Shown: positions 11,320-22,293, counted from the first letter of the stretch. The stretch is 64,000 nt of DNA from Cherax quadricarinatus (GCF_038502225.1 NC_091355.1:10525948-10589947), one strand, 5' to 3'. Translations and numbers: made by a program. The notes: a model not told the origin generated them from the sequence alone.

Positions 11320-12010
11320 TACTCGCCTATATGTGGTTACAGGGGACAAGTCCTAGCTCCCGGCCCCACCTCTCAATTTACCGCTTGCCATAATCGCTTA
11401 TAGCCTCATGGGTCCCATCATACCTGCTCTTTAAACTTTGTATGGAACGTTTCTCCACCACTTCTTCAGCGAGGTCATTCCACTTCCTGAATACTCTGAA
11501 ACTGAAGAAGCACTTCCTGACATCTTTATGGCTCATTTGTGTCTAACTTCCAGCTGTGTTCCGAAGCACCTGTGTCTCGCCTCTCCACAGCCTATCTCTG
11601 TCTACCTTATCAATTCCCACGAGTATTTTATATGTTATTATGTCTAATGTTTTCTTCTGTCCCAAAATGTCGTTAGATTAAATTCCATCATCATCACCTC
11701 GTAGCTGATGATTCTTAGATCAGGAACAAGACTCGTTGCATACCTCAGGACTTTATCTAGTTCCTCAACATGGCTTCTCAGGTGTGAGGTCTATACTGGT
11801 GCTTCATACTCCAAAAAATGAGCCTGACATATGTTGTATATAAGGTCGGGAAGGCTACTCTTGTATTTTTTGGACGAGCGTGAGCTACAGAGGTTATTCA
11901 GGAGAAGCGTGAGCTAGAGAGGTTATTCAGTTCATGTGACCTTCTGGTGATATACCAGACACTGTGCTCGCCACTACGTCCTTCTCTGAGTGAGGTCTGA
12001 AGCCTCTGTC
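11320..12010 (-). mobile_element. CR1-like LINE 3' fragment, decayed
   Basis: This resembles the minus-strand CR1-like copy at 45836-46670. Shared phrases include the CCTATATGTGGTTACAGGG start, the TATGGAA...CCACCACTT block, and the GAGTGAGGTCTG block near 11985. It corresponds to the RT thumb and C-terminal tail. A local duplication of about 30 bp (GCGTGAGCTA...GAGGTTATTCAG) sits at about 11877-11937. Frames are broken throughout. Confidence 0.65.
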
Positions 12011-12244
12011 TCGCAAGGTTATGTAAATTATGAACAATGAGGTGTGTAAAATCTGAGGAATATCTAGTACCTCTCTTCTCTAAGCCTTGTGTAATATCCA
12101 GAAGGAATATCTAGAAGCTCTCCACCTAGAAGTGTCAGTTACAGACGCAGGGATGGAGGTGCAAGGAGTTACGTCAGTCCTAACTAACAAAAAAACTAAT
12201 GTTCTCAAAAATATAAATAATAAACTTACTAAATGACTAGAAAC

Positions 12245-12315
12245 ACCTCATGACTCACGAAATCGTAATAACACGATTGTAAACAAACCAGGGAACGGAT
12301 GGAGTTTGAACTCAT
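12245..12315 (-). repeat. Repeat fragment with tRNA-like B box
   Basis: The block before the LINE fragment contains GTTTGAACTCATGG, which on the minus strand resembles a pol III B box. It is probably the remains of a tRNA-derived repeat. The 230 bp before it (12011-12244) show nothing recognisable. Confidence 0.35.
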
Positions 12316-13031
12316 GGGACCTGGGAGTAGTAATGTCTGAGGATCTCACTTTCAAGGATCACAACAGTGCCACGATCGCACGTGCAAAGAAAATGATAGG
12401 ATGGATAATGAGAACTTTCAAAACGAGAGATGCCAAGCCCATGATGATCCTTTTCAAATCACTTGTTCTCTCTAGGCTGGAATACTGCTGTACATTAACA
12501 TCTCCATTCAAAGCAGGTGAAATCGCAGATCTAGAGAGTGTACAGAGATCCTTTACTGCACGTATAAGTTCTGTCAAGCACCTTAACTACTGGGAACGCT
12601 TGGAAGCACTTGACTTGTACTCGTTGGAACGCAGGAGGGAGAGATATATCATAATCTACACTTGGAAAATCTTGGAAGGAATGGTCCCAAATCTGCACAC
12701 AGAAATCACTCCCTACGAAAGTAAAAGACTGGGCAGGGGATGCAAAATGCCGCCAATAAAAAGTAGGGGCGCCATTGGTACACTAAGAGAAAACACCATA
12801 AGTGTCTGGGGCCCAAAACTGTTCAACAGCCTCCCATCAAGCATTAGGGGAATTGCCAATAAACCCCTGGCTGCCTTCAAGAGAGAGCTGGACAGATACC
12901 TAAAGTCAGTGCCGGATCAGCCGGGCTGTGGCTCGTACGTCGGACTGCGTGCGGCCAGCAGTAACAGCCTAGTTGATCAGGCCTTGATCCATCGGGAGGC
13001 CTGGTCATGGACCGGGCCGCGGGGGCGTTGA
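12306..13031 (+). pseudogene. LINE RT C-terminal fragment, open frame of 241 codons
   Basis: This is the thumb and C-terminal part of a non-LTR retrotransposon ORF2. It begins WDLGVVMSEDLTFKDH (typical just after the RT palm), then RLEYCCTLTSPF, LESVQRSFTARI, ERLEALDLYSLERRRERY, FNSLPSSIRG and AAFKRELDRYLKSVPDQPG. The catalytic palm motifs are absent because the copy is 5'-truncated at about 12316. The frame is unbroken to its stop, suggesting modest age. The ATG at 12306 lies in flanking sequence and is fortuitous. Clade uncertain (CR1/L2 or I group). Confidence 0.75.
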
Positions 13032-13072
13032 TCCCCGGAATAACCTCCAGGTAACCTCCAGGTAAGTAACAT
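13032..13072 (+). repeat. 3' tail of that LINE with AACCTCCAGGT repeats
   Basis: The element ends in two copies of AACCTCCAGGT after GATCCCCGGAAT. The same tail recurs reversed at 19370-19435 and 47945-48075, so the element is dispersed. Confidence 0.65.
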
Positions 13073-14214
13073 TATTTAAAATAATTCACAGTATCTGAAC
13101 ATTTCCAGGAGATGATCAATGACTTTCATGTCCGTCGTTCTACCATCTTTATCTTCTCCTCCGTCATCTTTTCATCTTCATTTCATCTTTTCTTCTCCCT
13201 CCTCTTGATAAACTTCTCGTCTACCTGTTTTATGTCAATCATCTTTTCTACCTCCTGATATTATCTTACTCTCTTCTTAATAACTTTCCCTCTTTATGTT
13301 ATCCATCCCACTCGCTTAAACCTTAAATATCTTCACCTTTTAATCGTCTTAATTCCTATTCGTTTTTCTCATTTCTGCCTCTTATTAACCTGACTCCTAT
13401 CATGCTTCACTAAACCTAATATTCTTTTCTGATCTCAGTATCTCCTCATATTCTTTGTCTTATCTTCTTTGTCCATTATTGCCGCCGCCTCCTCCCCCTG
13501 TTATGCTTTTCTCTCCACCAATCATATCTTCTATTATCCTTATATATGTGCCTTCTATTCTTTCCTCTCTATAACCTTCATCCCTCCCTCGCTTCTTCCT
13601 GTAATCCCCCAGCTCCTCCGCTTCGCTATTATCTTCTCTCTCACCATTTTCACTTGTTCTCAGACTTTCCTCTCACATTTCATGTCCTTCCTTTCGCCTA
13701 AATCTTCCATTCCCCTTTTCTATACACCACACTGCCTTCTTTTCTCCTCTTCCTGTTCCACCCCTAACACCAATTTCGCCCCCCCCCCCATCTCCCCCTC
13801 CTCCTTCCCACTTTCTCTTTAGTTTTTCTTCCATATCCCAAGTTATCATCACCTCCTGCTCTGTGCCACAATGGAAGATAGTCAACAGCAACACAGAGTG
13901 CAGAGGGTGCCACAGAGGTGCCAGCCTCACCCTCTCCCTCCCTCCCTATATTCTTACTGAGTCCGCCAGTCAGAGGACGCAGAGGGAGACAGAAGAAAGA
14001 GCAAGAACTCACTATAATTGGGGAGATGAGAGGGAGGAGCGTGAGGGTGGAGATGAAGGGAGATAAACAAGAAGATGGAAACGAGATTTGGAGAGTAGGG
14101 AGAGATGTAGAGGAGATAGGGAGATGGAGAGAGCAGGAAAATGAGGAAGAGAAACCAATTATATTCTCTGGAAAGAGCTAAACCAGTAAGGGTGAGGCAG
14201 TGAGAGATGAATCA
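13073..14214. other. Pyrimidine-rich then purine-rich DNA, no gene
   Basis: 13120-13830 is strongly C/T-rich and 13925-14180 strongly A/G-rich on the plus strand. Open frames on both strands here are compositional. No domain or RNA signal is recognised. Confidence 0.55.
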
Positions 14215-14415
14215 CCGAGGGAGGAGAGTACACAGTAGTGGCAGGGTAGGAGAGTACACAGCAGTGACAGTAGGAGAGTACACAGTAGTGGCAGGGTTGG
14301 AAGTACGCAGTAGTGGCAGGGTAGGAGAGTACACAGTAGTGGCAGGGTTGGAGAATACACAGTAGTAGCAGGGTAGGAGAGTACACAGTAATGGCAGAGC
14401 AGGAGAGCACACAGA
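14215..14415. repeat. Tandem repeat, about 24-26 bp x 8
   Basis: Units read GGAGAGTACACAGTAGTGGC plus a GGGTA or GGGTT spacer, with length variants. The GGAGAGTACACA core also occurs in the 23-bp minisatellite starting at 15881. Confidence 0.85.
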
Positions 14416-14544
14416 AGTGGCAGGGTAGTGTGACCTGGCCTGGTGGTCGACTCGTGTGGCCTGGCTTGGCACAGAGTATACACGTGGTCAGAAACCTAGG
14501 CAGCTACACACTCCACAGTTTACCCAAGAGGAATATCTGTAATA

Positions 14545-14645
14545 TACCTGAGGGATACACAAATAACCTGCACATCGGAGAGAGAAGCAATTTACGAAAC
14601 GTCGTGAGTTCCTATTTCTTATGTGCAGGTTATTTGTATACTGTT
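14545..14645. repeat. Small inverted repeat around ACGAAACGTCGTG
   Basis: Arms of about 20 bp (CAAATAACCTGCACAT and its complement near 14622-14638) enclose an ACGAAACGTCGT block. It resembles the GACGTTTCGGTCC repeat at 21958-22042 and is probably a relic of the same class of Penelope-like terminal repeat. Confidence 0.45.
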
Positions 14646-14837
14646 CCAGTCACGGTATTGTGCCTTTCTGTTCTTTGTACATGAGGAATGCTCTCAGATG
14701 GGAAAGGGGGGACAACGCCCCCGCGGCCCTGTCCTAAACCAGGCTTTCTGGGAGAGAAAAATGTGGAAGGCTTCCTGATTTTGCGTCATGCTGGCGTAGA
14801 CGTGTTGTGGGGGCTGCACACTGTCCCACTCAAATCC
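14646..14837. other. SINE/LINE tail scraps
   Basis: 14705-14770 contains the CAACGCCCCCGCGGCCC phrase seen at the LINE tails (13020, 19395, 47985), followed by ATGTGGAAGGCTTCC, which recalls the SINE at 23826. No gene is seen. Confidence 0.4.
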
Positions 14838-15110
14838 TACCCCTCTCACTCATGTATTTATCTAACCCTAATTTGAAGCTTGCCAAAGTTTTAGTTTCAA
14901 TGACCTTTCTAGGCAGACTGTTGCACTCACCCAATCTTTCCAAACCAATACTTTCCTATACCCTTTTTAAATCTAAATTTGTCCAATCTGAATCCACTAT
15001 TTCGAGTCCTTTCTTGAAGGGACCTTGTTAACATCTCATTAATATATTTCAATCATGTGTCCCTCTCATCCTTCGTCTTACAACAGAATTTATTAAAAGG
15101 AATTTCACTG
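14838..15110 (-). mobile_element. CR1-like LINE 3' fragment, decayed
   Basis: Reverse-strand reading shows a CR1 C-terminal pattern: LVRRRMRGTHD-like residues near 15070, then a region with CTCATGTATTTATCTAA, which is shared with the other CR1 3' ends at 35.7 and 36.1 kb. Several stops and indels are present. Confidence 0.6.
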
Positions 15111-15240
15111 ATACTGAATATTTGTTATGCCATGAAAGATGTTTTTTTTTTAAGAGACCTAAGAATGTGGCAAAGATGGGAAACGATGCTCCTGCCTCAT
15201 ACACTGACACTCCTTTCTCACATGCACTTTGAAACAAATT
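15111..15240. other. Remainder of CR1 relic or unique sequence
   Basis: No clear feature beyond a T-rich run at 15142-15150. Confidence 0.35.
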
Positions 15241-15244
15241 TCTT

Positions 15245-15332
15245 GATTCGGCTAAGTTAGATTAGGTTTGGTTAGGTTAAGTTAGGTTTGGTTAAATAAT
15301 TTAGATTAGGCTAAGTTAGATTAGGTTAGGTT
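15245..15332 (+). repeat. Degenerate GGTTA/AGGTT-rich tract
   Basis: Repeated TTAGGTT, TTAGATTAGG and GGTTTGGTTA phrases over about 85 bp recall the arthropod telomere pentamer TTAGG, but the spacing is irregular. It may be a decayed interstitial array or simple low complexity. Confidence 0.4.
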
Positions 15333-15619
15333 GCCTTCTAAAAAATAACTAGTTGTGGCAAACTTACAAGAAGAGAAAATGAATACACGATAAAGGCGAT
15401 AAAAGTTTTTGCGATGGAAGAGAAAACATCCAGACACTTGAGCGTGCTAGACACAACTGTCAGAGTGTCACTCTTCAATGTGCTCTCGTCAGTTTCATAT
15501 TTGACTGTTTCTACAACAGTGACTGATGTCTGTGATTACCATGACGGCCTTCATTATATGTAAGTGTGCATTGATGAATCTACCTAACATCTTAATGATA
15601 CTTATCTCCCTCTCCCGAG
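15333..15619. other. No recognisable feature
   Basis: Ordinary AT-rich sequence without coding signal. Confidence 0.45.
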
Positions 15620-15631
15620 CGTGCGTGCGTG

Positions 15632-15692
<61 letters not shown>
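15620..15692. repeat. (GT)n microsatellite
   Basis: GT dinucleotide run with a few GC interruptions at its start. Confidence 0.97.
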
Positions 15693-15695
<3 letters not shown>

Positions 15696-15880
15696 TACTC
15701 AGAATAACTTGACTGGTAGCGGCATTTAAAGGTGACTTAAATTTACAAGTAGTGCTGTGGAAGGCTACCGCTCAGTGGGTGTACCTGCAAGTCATGTACC
15801 AGCAAGAACATCCAGAATTAATTACGCTGACCCTTGTGAGCGTAAACCAGACTGCAGCTAGGGTGGTAACATTATAGTGA

Positions 15881-18767
15881 AAGTACACACCAGAGTGGGG
15901 GGAGAGTACACACCAGAGAGGGGGGGAGAGTACACACCAGAGTGGAGGGAGAGTACACACCAGAGTGGGGGGAGAGTACACACCAGAGTGGGGGGAGAGC
16001 ACACACCAGAGTGGGGGGAGAGTACACACCAGAGTGGGGGGAGAGTACACACCAGAGTGGGGGAGAGTAGTACACACCAGAGTGGGGGGAGAGTACACAC
16101 CAGAGTGGAGGGAGAGTACACACCAGAGTGGGGGGGAGAGTACACACCAGAGTGGAGGGAGAGTACACACCAGAGTGGGGGGAGAGTACACACCAGAGTG
16201 GGGGGGAGTACACACCAGAGTGGAGGGAGAGTACACACCAGAGTGGGGGGAGGGAGAGTACACACCAGAGTGGGGGGGAGGGAGAGTACACACCAGAGTG
16301 GGGGGGAGTAGAGTGGAGGGAGAGTACACACCAGAGTGGGGGGGAGAGTACACAGAGTGGGGGAGAGTACACACCAGTACACACCAGAGTGGGGGGGAGA
16401 GCACAGAGTGGGGGGGAGTAGAGTAGAGTACACACCAGAGTGGGGGGAGAGCACACACCAGAGTAGAGAAAGAGTACACATCAGAGTGGAGGGAGAGTAC
16501 ACACCAGAGTGGGGGAGAATACACACCAGAGTGGAGGGAGAGTACACACCAGAGTGGGGGGAGAGTACACATCAGAGTGGAGGAAGAGTACACACCAGAG
16601 TGGAGGAAGAGTACACATCAGAGTGGAGGGAGAGTACACACCAGAGTGGGGGAGAATACACACCAGAGTGGAGGGAGAGTACACACCAGAGTGGGGGGAG
16701 AGTACACACCAGAATGGAGGTAGAGTACACACCAGAGTGGGGGGAGAGTACACACCAGAGTGGGGGGAGAGTACACACCAGAATGGAGGGAGAGTACACA
16801 CCAGAGTGGAGGGAGAGTACACACCAAAGTTGGGGGAGAGTACACACCAGAATGGAGGGAGAGTACACACCAGAGTGGAGGAAGAGTACACACCAGAGTG
16901 GAGGGAGAGTACACACCAGAGTGGAGGAAGAGTACACACCAGAGTGGAGGAAGAGTACACATCAGAGTGGAGGGAGAGTACACACCAGAGTGGGGGAGAA
17001 TACACACCAGAGTGAAGGGAGAGTACACACCAGAGTGGGGGGAGTACACACCAGAATGGAGGGAGAGTACACACCAGAGTGGAGGGAGAGTACACACCAG
17101 AGTGGGGGGAGAGTACACACCAGAGTGGAGGGAGAGTACACACCAAAGTTGGGGGAGAGTACACACCAGAATGGAGGGAGAGTACACACCAGAGTGGAGG
17201 GAGAGTACACACCAGAGTGGAGGGAGAGTACACACCAGAGTGGAGGAAGAGTACACACCAGAGTGGAGGGAGAGTACACACCAGAGTGGAGGGATAGTAC
17301 ACACCAGAGTGGAGGGAGAGTACACACCAGGGTGGGGGAGAGTACACACCAGAGTGGGGGGAGAGTACACACCAGAGTGGAGGAAGAGTACACACCAGAG
17401 TGGAGGAAGAGTACACACCAGAGTGGAGGGAGAGTACACACCAGAGTGGAGGAAGAGTACACACCAGAGTGGAGGAAGAGTACACACCAGAGTGGAGGGA
17501 GAGTACACAGCAGAGTGGAGGAAGAGTACACACCAGAGTGGAGGAAGAGTGGAGGGAGAGTACACACCAGGGTGGGGGAGAGTACACACCAGAGTGGGGG
17601 GAGAGTACACACCAGAGTGGAGGGAGAGTACACACCAGAGTGGAGGAAGAGTACACACCAGAGTGGAGGAAGAGTACACACCAGAGTGGAGGGAGAGTAC
17701 ACACCAGAGTGGAGGAAGAGTACACACCAGAGTGGAGGAAGAGTACACACCAGAGTGGAGGGAGAGTACACAGCAGTGGAGGGAGAGTACACACCAGAAT
17801 GGAGGGAGAGTACACACCAGAGTGGAGGGAGAGTACACACCAGAATGGAGGGAGAGTACACACCAGAGTGGAGGAAGAGTACACACCAGAGTGGAGGGAG
17901 AGTACACACCAGAGTGGAGGAAGAGTACACACCAGAGTGGAGGGAGAGTACACACCAGAGTGGAGGAAGAGTACACACCAGAGTGGAGGAAGAGTACACA
18001 CCAGAGTGGAGGGAGAGTACACAGCAGAGTGGAGGGAGAGTACACACCAGAATGGAGGGAGAGTACACACCAGAATGGAGGGAGAGTACACACCAGAGTG
18101 GAGGGAGAGTACACACCAGAATGGAGGGAGAGTACACACCAGAGTGGAGGGAGAGTACACACCAGAGTGGGGGGAGAGTACACACCAGAGTGGAGGGAGA
18201 GTACACACCAGAGTGGAGGGAGAGTACACACCAGAGTGGAGGAAGAGTACACACCAGAGTGGAGGAAGAGTACACACCAGAGTGGAGGGAGAGTACACAG
18301 CAGAGTGGAGGGAGAGTACACACCAGAATGGAGGGAGAGTACACACCAGAGTGGAGGGAGAGTACACACCAGAGTGGAGGGAGAGTACACAGCAGAGTGG
18401 AGGGAGAGTACACACCAGAGTGGAGGGAGAGTACACACCAGAGTGGAGGGAGAGTACACACCAGAATGGAGGGAGAGTACACACCAGAGTGGAGGGAGAG
18501 TACACACCAGAGAGTACACAGCAGAGTGGAGGGAGAGTACACACCAGAATACACACCAGAATGGAGGGAGAGTACACACCAGAGTGGAGGAAGAGACACA
18601 CCAGAGTACACACCAGAATGGGAGGGAGAGTACACACCAGAGTGGAGGGAGAGTACACACCAGAGTGGAGGGAGAGTACACACCAGAGTGGAGGGAGAGT
18701 ACACACCACACACCAGAGTGGAGGAAGAGTACACACCAGAGTGGAGGAAGAGTACACACCTGAGTGT
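15881..18767. repeat. 23-bp minisatellite, about 2.9 kb
   Basis: About 125 copies of a 23-bp unit, GAGTACACACCAGAGTGGAG plus GGA or a variant ending. The first 0.6 kb is rich in GTGGGGGG variants; the later part alternates GGAGGGA and GGAGGAA units. Because 23 is not a multiple of three and the unit lacks stops, all three plus-strand frames stay open for hundreds of codons with one shared 23-residue peptide period, and the minus strand behaves likewise. These are not genes. Partial units (about 16300-16450, 18500-18720) mark internal rearrangements. Confidence 0.97.
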
Positions 18768-19369
18768 AAATATCAGAATATACAGGGTGAAATGAGAAGA
18801 GAAAGCAGGCGAAGGGATAGCAAACAATAAAAGGAGAAATGAGAGAAAATAAAGTGAGAGGAAAAAGCAGTTTCAAATTAATCTTTCAATTTTCTTCAAA
18901 ACTTAGACACTTCGTGTGTACTGGATACCGTCCAGTAGCCTTCCTCTCTCCAGCCTCTTTGTTAGCTCTTCCTTACGCGGGGAGAAGTTGGGAGAGGCTA
19001 GTCAAGTGTGCAGGTGGCGTGTAGGTAAGTAGTGCAGTCATGGTCAGGTGTAGGTGTGTGTTTAGGTGCAGGTGACTGGGTGTGTGCTTAGGTGCAGGTG
19101 TCTGGGTGTGTGTTTAGGAGCGTGTGCTTGAGTGTGGAACGCATGTAGATGTTTGAGTGTTTAGGAGCGTGTGCAGGTGTCTGATTGCATGTGAGTGTGA
19201 GTGCGCGTGTGGGAATGCATACATGTCAGGGGCGGTGTTGGATTTTGTTTGGGTCGCATCAACTTGGCTACAGCAGCAGTGTGCCTACACTACTATGATA
19301 GTTCCACCTCTAGAAGCAGTCACCTCCACGTGATGAGTTCTGGGTATTTTGAACAACTACGGATCTACC
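18768..19369. other. No gene; GT-rich degenerate repeat
   Basis: 19020-19205 holds a loose tandem pattern around TTTAGGTGCAGGTG and GTGTGTG. Nothing else is recognised. Confidence 0.5.
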
Positions 19370-19435
19370 TGGAGGGTCTACCTGGGGTGTTCAGGGGGTC
19401 AACGCCCCCGTGGTCCAGTCTTTAACCAGGCCTCA
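19370..19435 (-). repeat. LINE/SINE tail fragment
   Basis: TACCTGGAGG repeats followed by GGTCAACGCCCCCGTGG match the reverse complement of the LINE tail at 12985-13070. Confidence 0.6.
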
Positions 19436-19822
19436 TACAAAGTGGGAGTTCTCACTACTTCTTCCAGATGACTAGGTGCTTCTGGGTGATTCTTATTCAT
19501 CTTCATCCTCTGCATAATCAGTCATTTAAAATATCTGAGAGCTGCTCACAGTCTGTCTATATTAATCTGAAACATCAACGAAGAAAAACAGGAAGAGGAA
19601 GGAAGGAGCAAGGAAGGTAGGGACAGGAGTGAGAGATGTGAATGAGAAAGAGGGAGGTAGGAAAAAACTTGGAGTATTTAAAAAGTACTTTGACTCAGAT
19701 CATTGAGAAATACTACTGACGAAGCTAAATACAACAATACACACTAACACAAACTACAATACAATGATAACAATCATTCAAATCCAACAACTCTCGATCT
19801 TCCACGTGATGATTTAAAAGAT
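19436..19822. other. No recognisable feature
   Basis: Unremarkable sequence with an A/G-rich patch near 19590-19665. Confidence 0.45.
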
Positions 19823-19864
19823 ACTCTGAGCTGTTGTTAAGACAAATAGGCAACACTTAAGCAA

Positions 19865-19920
19865 CTTTATTCCGAAACGTTTCGCCTACACAGTAGGCTT
19901 CTTCAGTCGAGTACAGAAAG
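19865..19920 (-). ncRNA. Hammerhead-ribozyme-like core, element C left arm
   Basis: Mirror of the right-arm core at 20445-20500, read on the minus strand. Confidence 0.6.
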
Positions 19921-20444
19921 TGGGCAGGAGCAGTAGAGATGTGAAGACGATGTAATCAGTCCATCACCCTTAAAGTCGTAGATTTGAGGTTGTCAGTCCC
20001 TCAGCCTGGAGAAGTTCTGTTCCAAAGTCTGGAACTAACTGAAGATCAAGCGACAGTGTTGAGACTTAAATACTGTCGGAAAGAGAGGTGCAGAGTAGTA
20101 GTAGTGAGATTGTAGCCACTGAGAGGTCATGTCCCTCTCAGAACAAACGGTTCTCACTTGAAGAAGTTGTCCAAGGTGTTTTCTGTTCTGTACCAAGATG
20201 CCATTGTGTGAGAACCGTTTGTTCTGAGAGGGACATGACCTCTCAGTGGCTACAATCTCACTACTACTACTCTGCACCTCTCTTTCCGACAGTATTTAAG
20301 TCTCAACACTGTCGCTTGATCTTCAGTTAGTTCCAGACTTTGGAACAGAACTTCTCCAGGCTGAGGGACTGACAACCTCAAATCTACGACTTTAAGGGTG
20401 ATGGACTGATTACATCGTCTTCACATCTCTACTGCTCCTGCCCA

Positions 20445-20500
20445 CTTTCTGTACTCGACTGAAGAAGCCTACTGTGTAGGCGAAACGTTTCGGAATAAAG
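20445..20500 (+). ncRNA. Hammerhead-ribozyme-like core, element C right arm
   Basis: CTTT (20445-20448)/AAAG (20497-20500) and CGA (20456-20458)/TCG (20490-20492) form helix I. The core is CTGAAGA (20459-20465) and an extra A. GCCTAC/GTAGGC (20467-20472, 20476-20481) forms a six-bp helix II with a TGT loop, followed by GAAA and ACGT. Compared with element A, the inner helix I pair changes from GGA/TCC to CGA/TCG, and helix II gains a T-A pair. Both are compensatory changes that keep pairing. Confidence 0.65.
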
Positions 20501-20578
20501 TTGCTTAAGTGTTGCCTATGTGTCTTAACAACCATCCTGTCGGTATTGTATACCATTTTGATATTCACTCTGAACTGT

Positions 20579-20669
20579 ACAACTTGAAGGTAATGCTAAA
20601 AAAAATACCCTGACCTGTAAAACTTGAAGGTAATCACGGTGAAGGAAAGTTAAGGTATGTTATCCCCGG
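20579..20669. other. Short spacer
   Basis: Contains two near-copies of CTGTA(C/A)AACTTGAAGGTAAT at about 20574 and 20615. Confidence 0.5.
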
Positions 20670-20733
20670 AGGTGTACACCTTGGTGTACACCTTGGTGTA
20701 CACCTTGGTGTACACCTTGGTGTACACCTTGGG
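20670..20733. repeat. 12-bp palindromic tandem repeat GGTGTACACCTT
   Basis: Five tandem copies of GGTGTACACCTT. The inner ten bases are self-complementary, so each unit can form a tiny hairpin and the whole run reads almost the same on both strands. Confidence 0.9.
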
Positions 20734-21600
20734 GTTCCCTCCCAGAACATAGACATGCCCCTCCCCCAGGCAACACCCAGGGGAAGGAAGACAGAAACAC
20801 GACATCCCTGACCCCAGACACAGCTCTAGGTTACAATTCACGATGACTGCTGTTCCTCCCACCTCAACATGAAATTGCACAGGCAGCCTCGCTCCACCAG
20901 TACAAAGTTGCCCAACTAGGGGGAGGAGGAGGAGGAAGAGGATGAGAGGGTTGAAGTCGAGGAGGAAGAGGATGAGAGGGACGGAGGGAAGGCGAGAGGG
21001 AGGGAAGGAGAGAGGGAGGGAAGGAGAGAGGGAGGGAGGGAGAGAGGGAGGGTAGGATGGAGGGAGGGAAGGAGAGAGGGAGGGAAGGAGAGAGGAAGGG
21101 AAATAGACAGGGAGGGAGTAAGAAAAGAAATTATGCAAGGAGAGGTTATGATGCGGAAGAGAGAGGGGCAACCTTGCGGAATATAATTTGACCTGCTAAT
21201 CTTCATCTCCACTTATTACCCCTCCCACTCTGGATCCTCCCTTTCCTCCCTCTCTCTCTCTCTCTCTCTCTCATCCCACACGATGACGTTGGTGAGTGGG
21301 CGGCTAAATAAACGAGCGGTCAGGACGTAGCCAAGACGTCAAGGGAACGGAAATGAGGGAGGGAGAAAGGCAGGGAAGAAGGGGAGAGAGGGAGGGAAGA
21401 GGGGAAGAGAGGGGAGGGGAGGGGAGGGAAGGGAGGGTGGGAGAGAGAGAGGATGAGGGGAGGGGAGGGTGGGAGAGAGATAGGATGAGGGGAGGGAGAA
21501 AAAAAGAGGGATACAGATATGGATAGAATAACAAAAGGCTCTCCCCCCACCCTACACTCCCTCCAGCCACACTACTGGCATGGAAATATGGATGACTGAT
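20734..21600. other. Purine-rich low-complexity DNA, no gene
   Basis: 20920-21120 is dominated by GGGAGGGA and GGAGAGAGGG phrases, 21247-21272 is (CT)n, and 21350-21500 is again G/A-rich. Serine- and proline-rich open frames on the minus strand are compositional. Confidence 0.6.
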
Positions 21601-21957
21601 TTCCGACATACAAGTTAATAAGGCAAATCTAATAATAAGTAGTTTAATTTTATTGCTAAAACATTAGTATCACCACTACAGTACCAAACATCCAGGGTTA
21701 GAAAATATACCAAAACAAATTTAATCATATACAAGTATATGTGCTTCTCACAGAAGTAAATGCTATGTTTGAAGCACTCACGGAAACACACAACGCATGT
21801 CTTGGATAGTGAGATATGGGCGAAACATTATAATGTTTGTTGATGGGAGAGTCAGGAGGTCAGCGAGAGCAGTACGACTGTGTGATAGAAAGGAAGGAAA
21901 ATGCACAATACCGTGACTGCAACAATATACAAATAACCCGCACACAGGAGACAGAAA
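21601..21957. other. No recognisable feature
   Basis: AT-rich sequence without coding or RNA signal. Confidence 0.45.
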
Positions 21958-22042
21958 CTTACGGCGACGTTTCGGTCCGACTTGGACAATTGACAAAGTC
22001 ACTTCGCAAATGTTCCAGGTCGGACCGAAATGTCGTCGTAAG
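21958..22042. repeat. Inverted repeat with GACGTTTCGGTCC arms
   Basis: ACTTACGGCGACGTTTCGGTCC (shown in parts) at 21958-21981 is mirrored at 22018-22042. On the plus strand the right arm reads GGTCGGACCGAAATGTC, a helix followed by GAAA, which recalls the 3' half of a hammerhead. No clear CTGANGA half is present, so only relatedness to the Penelope-like repeats is proposed. Confidence 0.45.
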
Positions 22043-22293
22043 CTTTTCTCTCTATGTGATGATTATCTGTGTATGTGACAGAAACATCTTGTAGCCGAAG
22101 CATTCTTAAACTCATCAAATGATCTGGTAGGAGTGCGAGGTGTTGAAGACGAGAACAAGAATCAAGCAATTATGAATGTATATTAATCACTAATTAAAGG
22201 TGAAGAATTACACAACTTCTCAAAAGCAGCAGATTAATTCATATCAGCATAACTCCTTACGATTGTAACCGCATATAAACATGTAGAGTAGAC
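22043..22293. other. No recognisable feature
   Basis: Nothing supported. Confidence 0.4.

Larger units (their letters stand above)
19823..20578 (+). mobile_element. Large foldback element C (325-bp arms) with hammerhead-like cores
   Basis: Arms 19833-20157 and 20208-20532 are nearly perfect reverse complements around a 50-nt loop. Each arm carries a hammerhead-like core near its outer end. The right side continues with GTCGGTATTGTATACCATTT, also found at about 37805. ACTCTGAGCTGT (19823-19834) and ACTCTGAACTGT (20567-20578) form a candidate 12-bp target-site duplication with one mismatch, although part of it may belong to the element. Short open frames inside the arms are mirror copies and have no family match. 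Confidence 0.75.

Noticed and set aside
14159..14483. Overlapping minus-strand frames of 83-101 codons rich in LLCTL
   Set aside because: They derive from the 24-26-bp tandem repeat at 14215-14415.
16336..18876. Open frames of 476-819 codons on both strands
   Set aside because: All come from the 23-bp stop-free tandem repeat; the same peptide period appears in every frame.
20088..20330. Two 80-codon frames with the same peptide ends on opposite strands
   Set aside because: They are mirror readings of the palindrome arms of element C.
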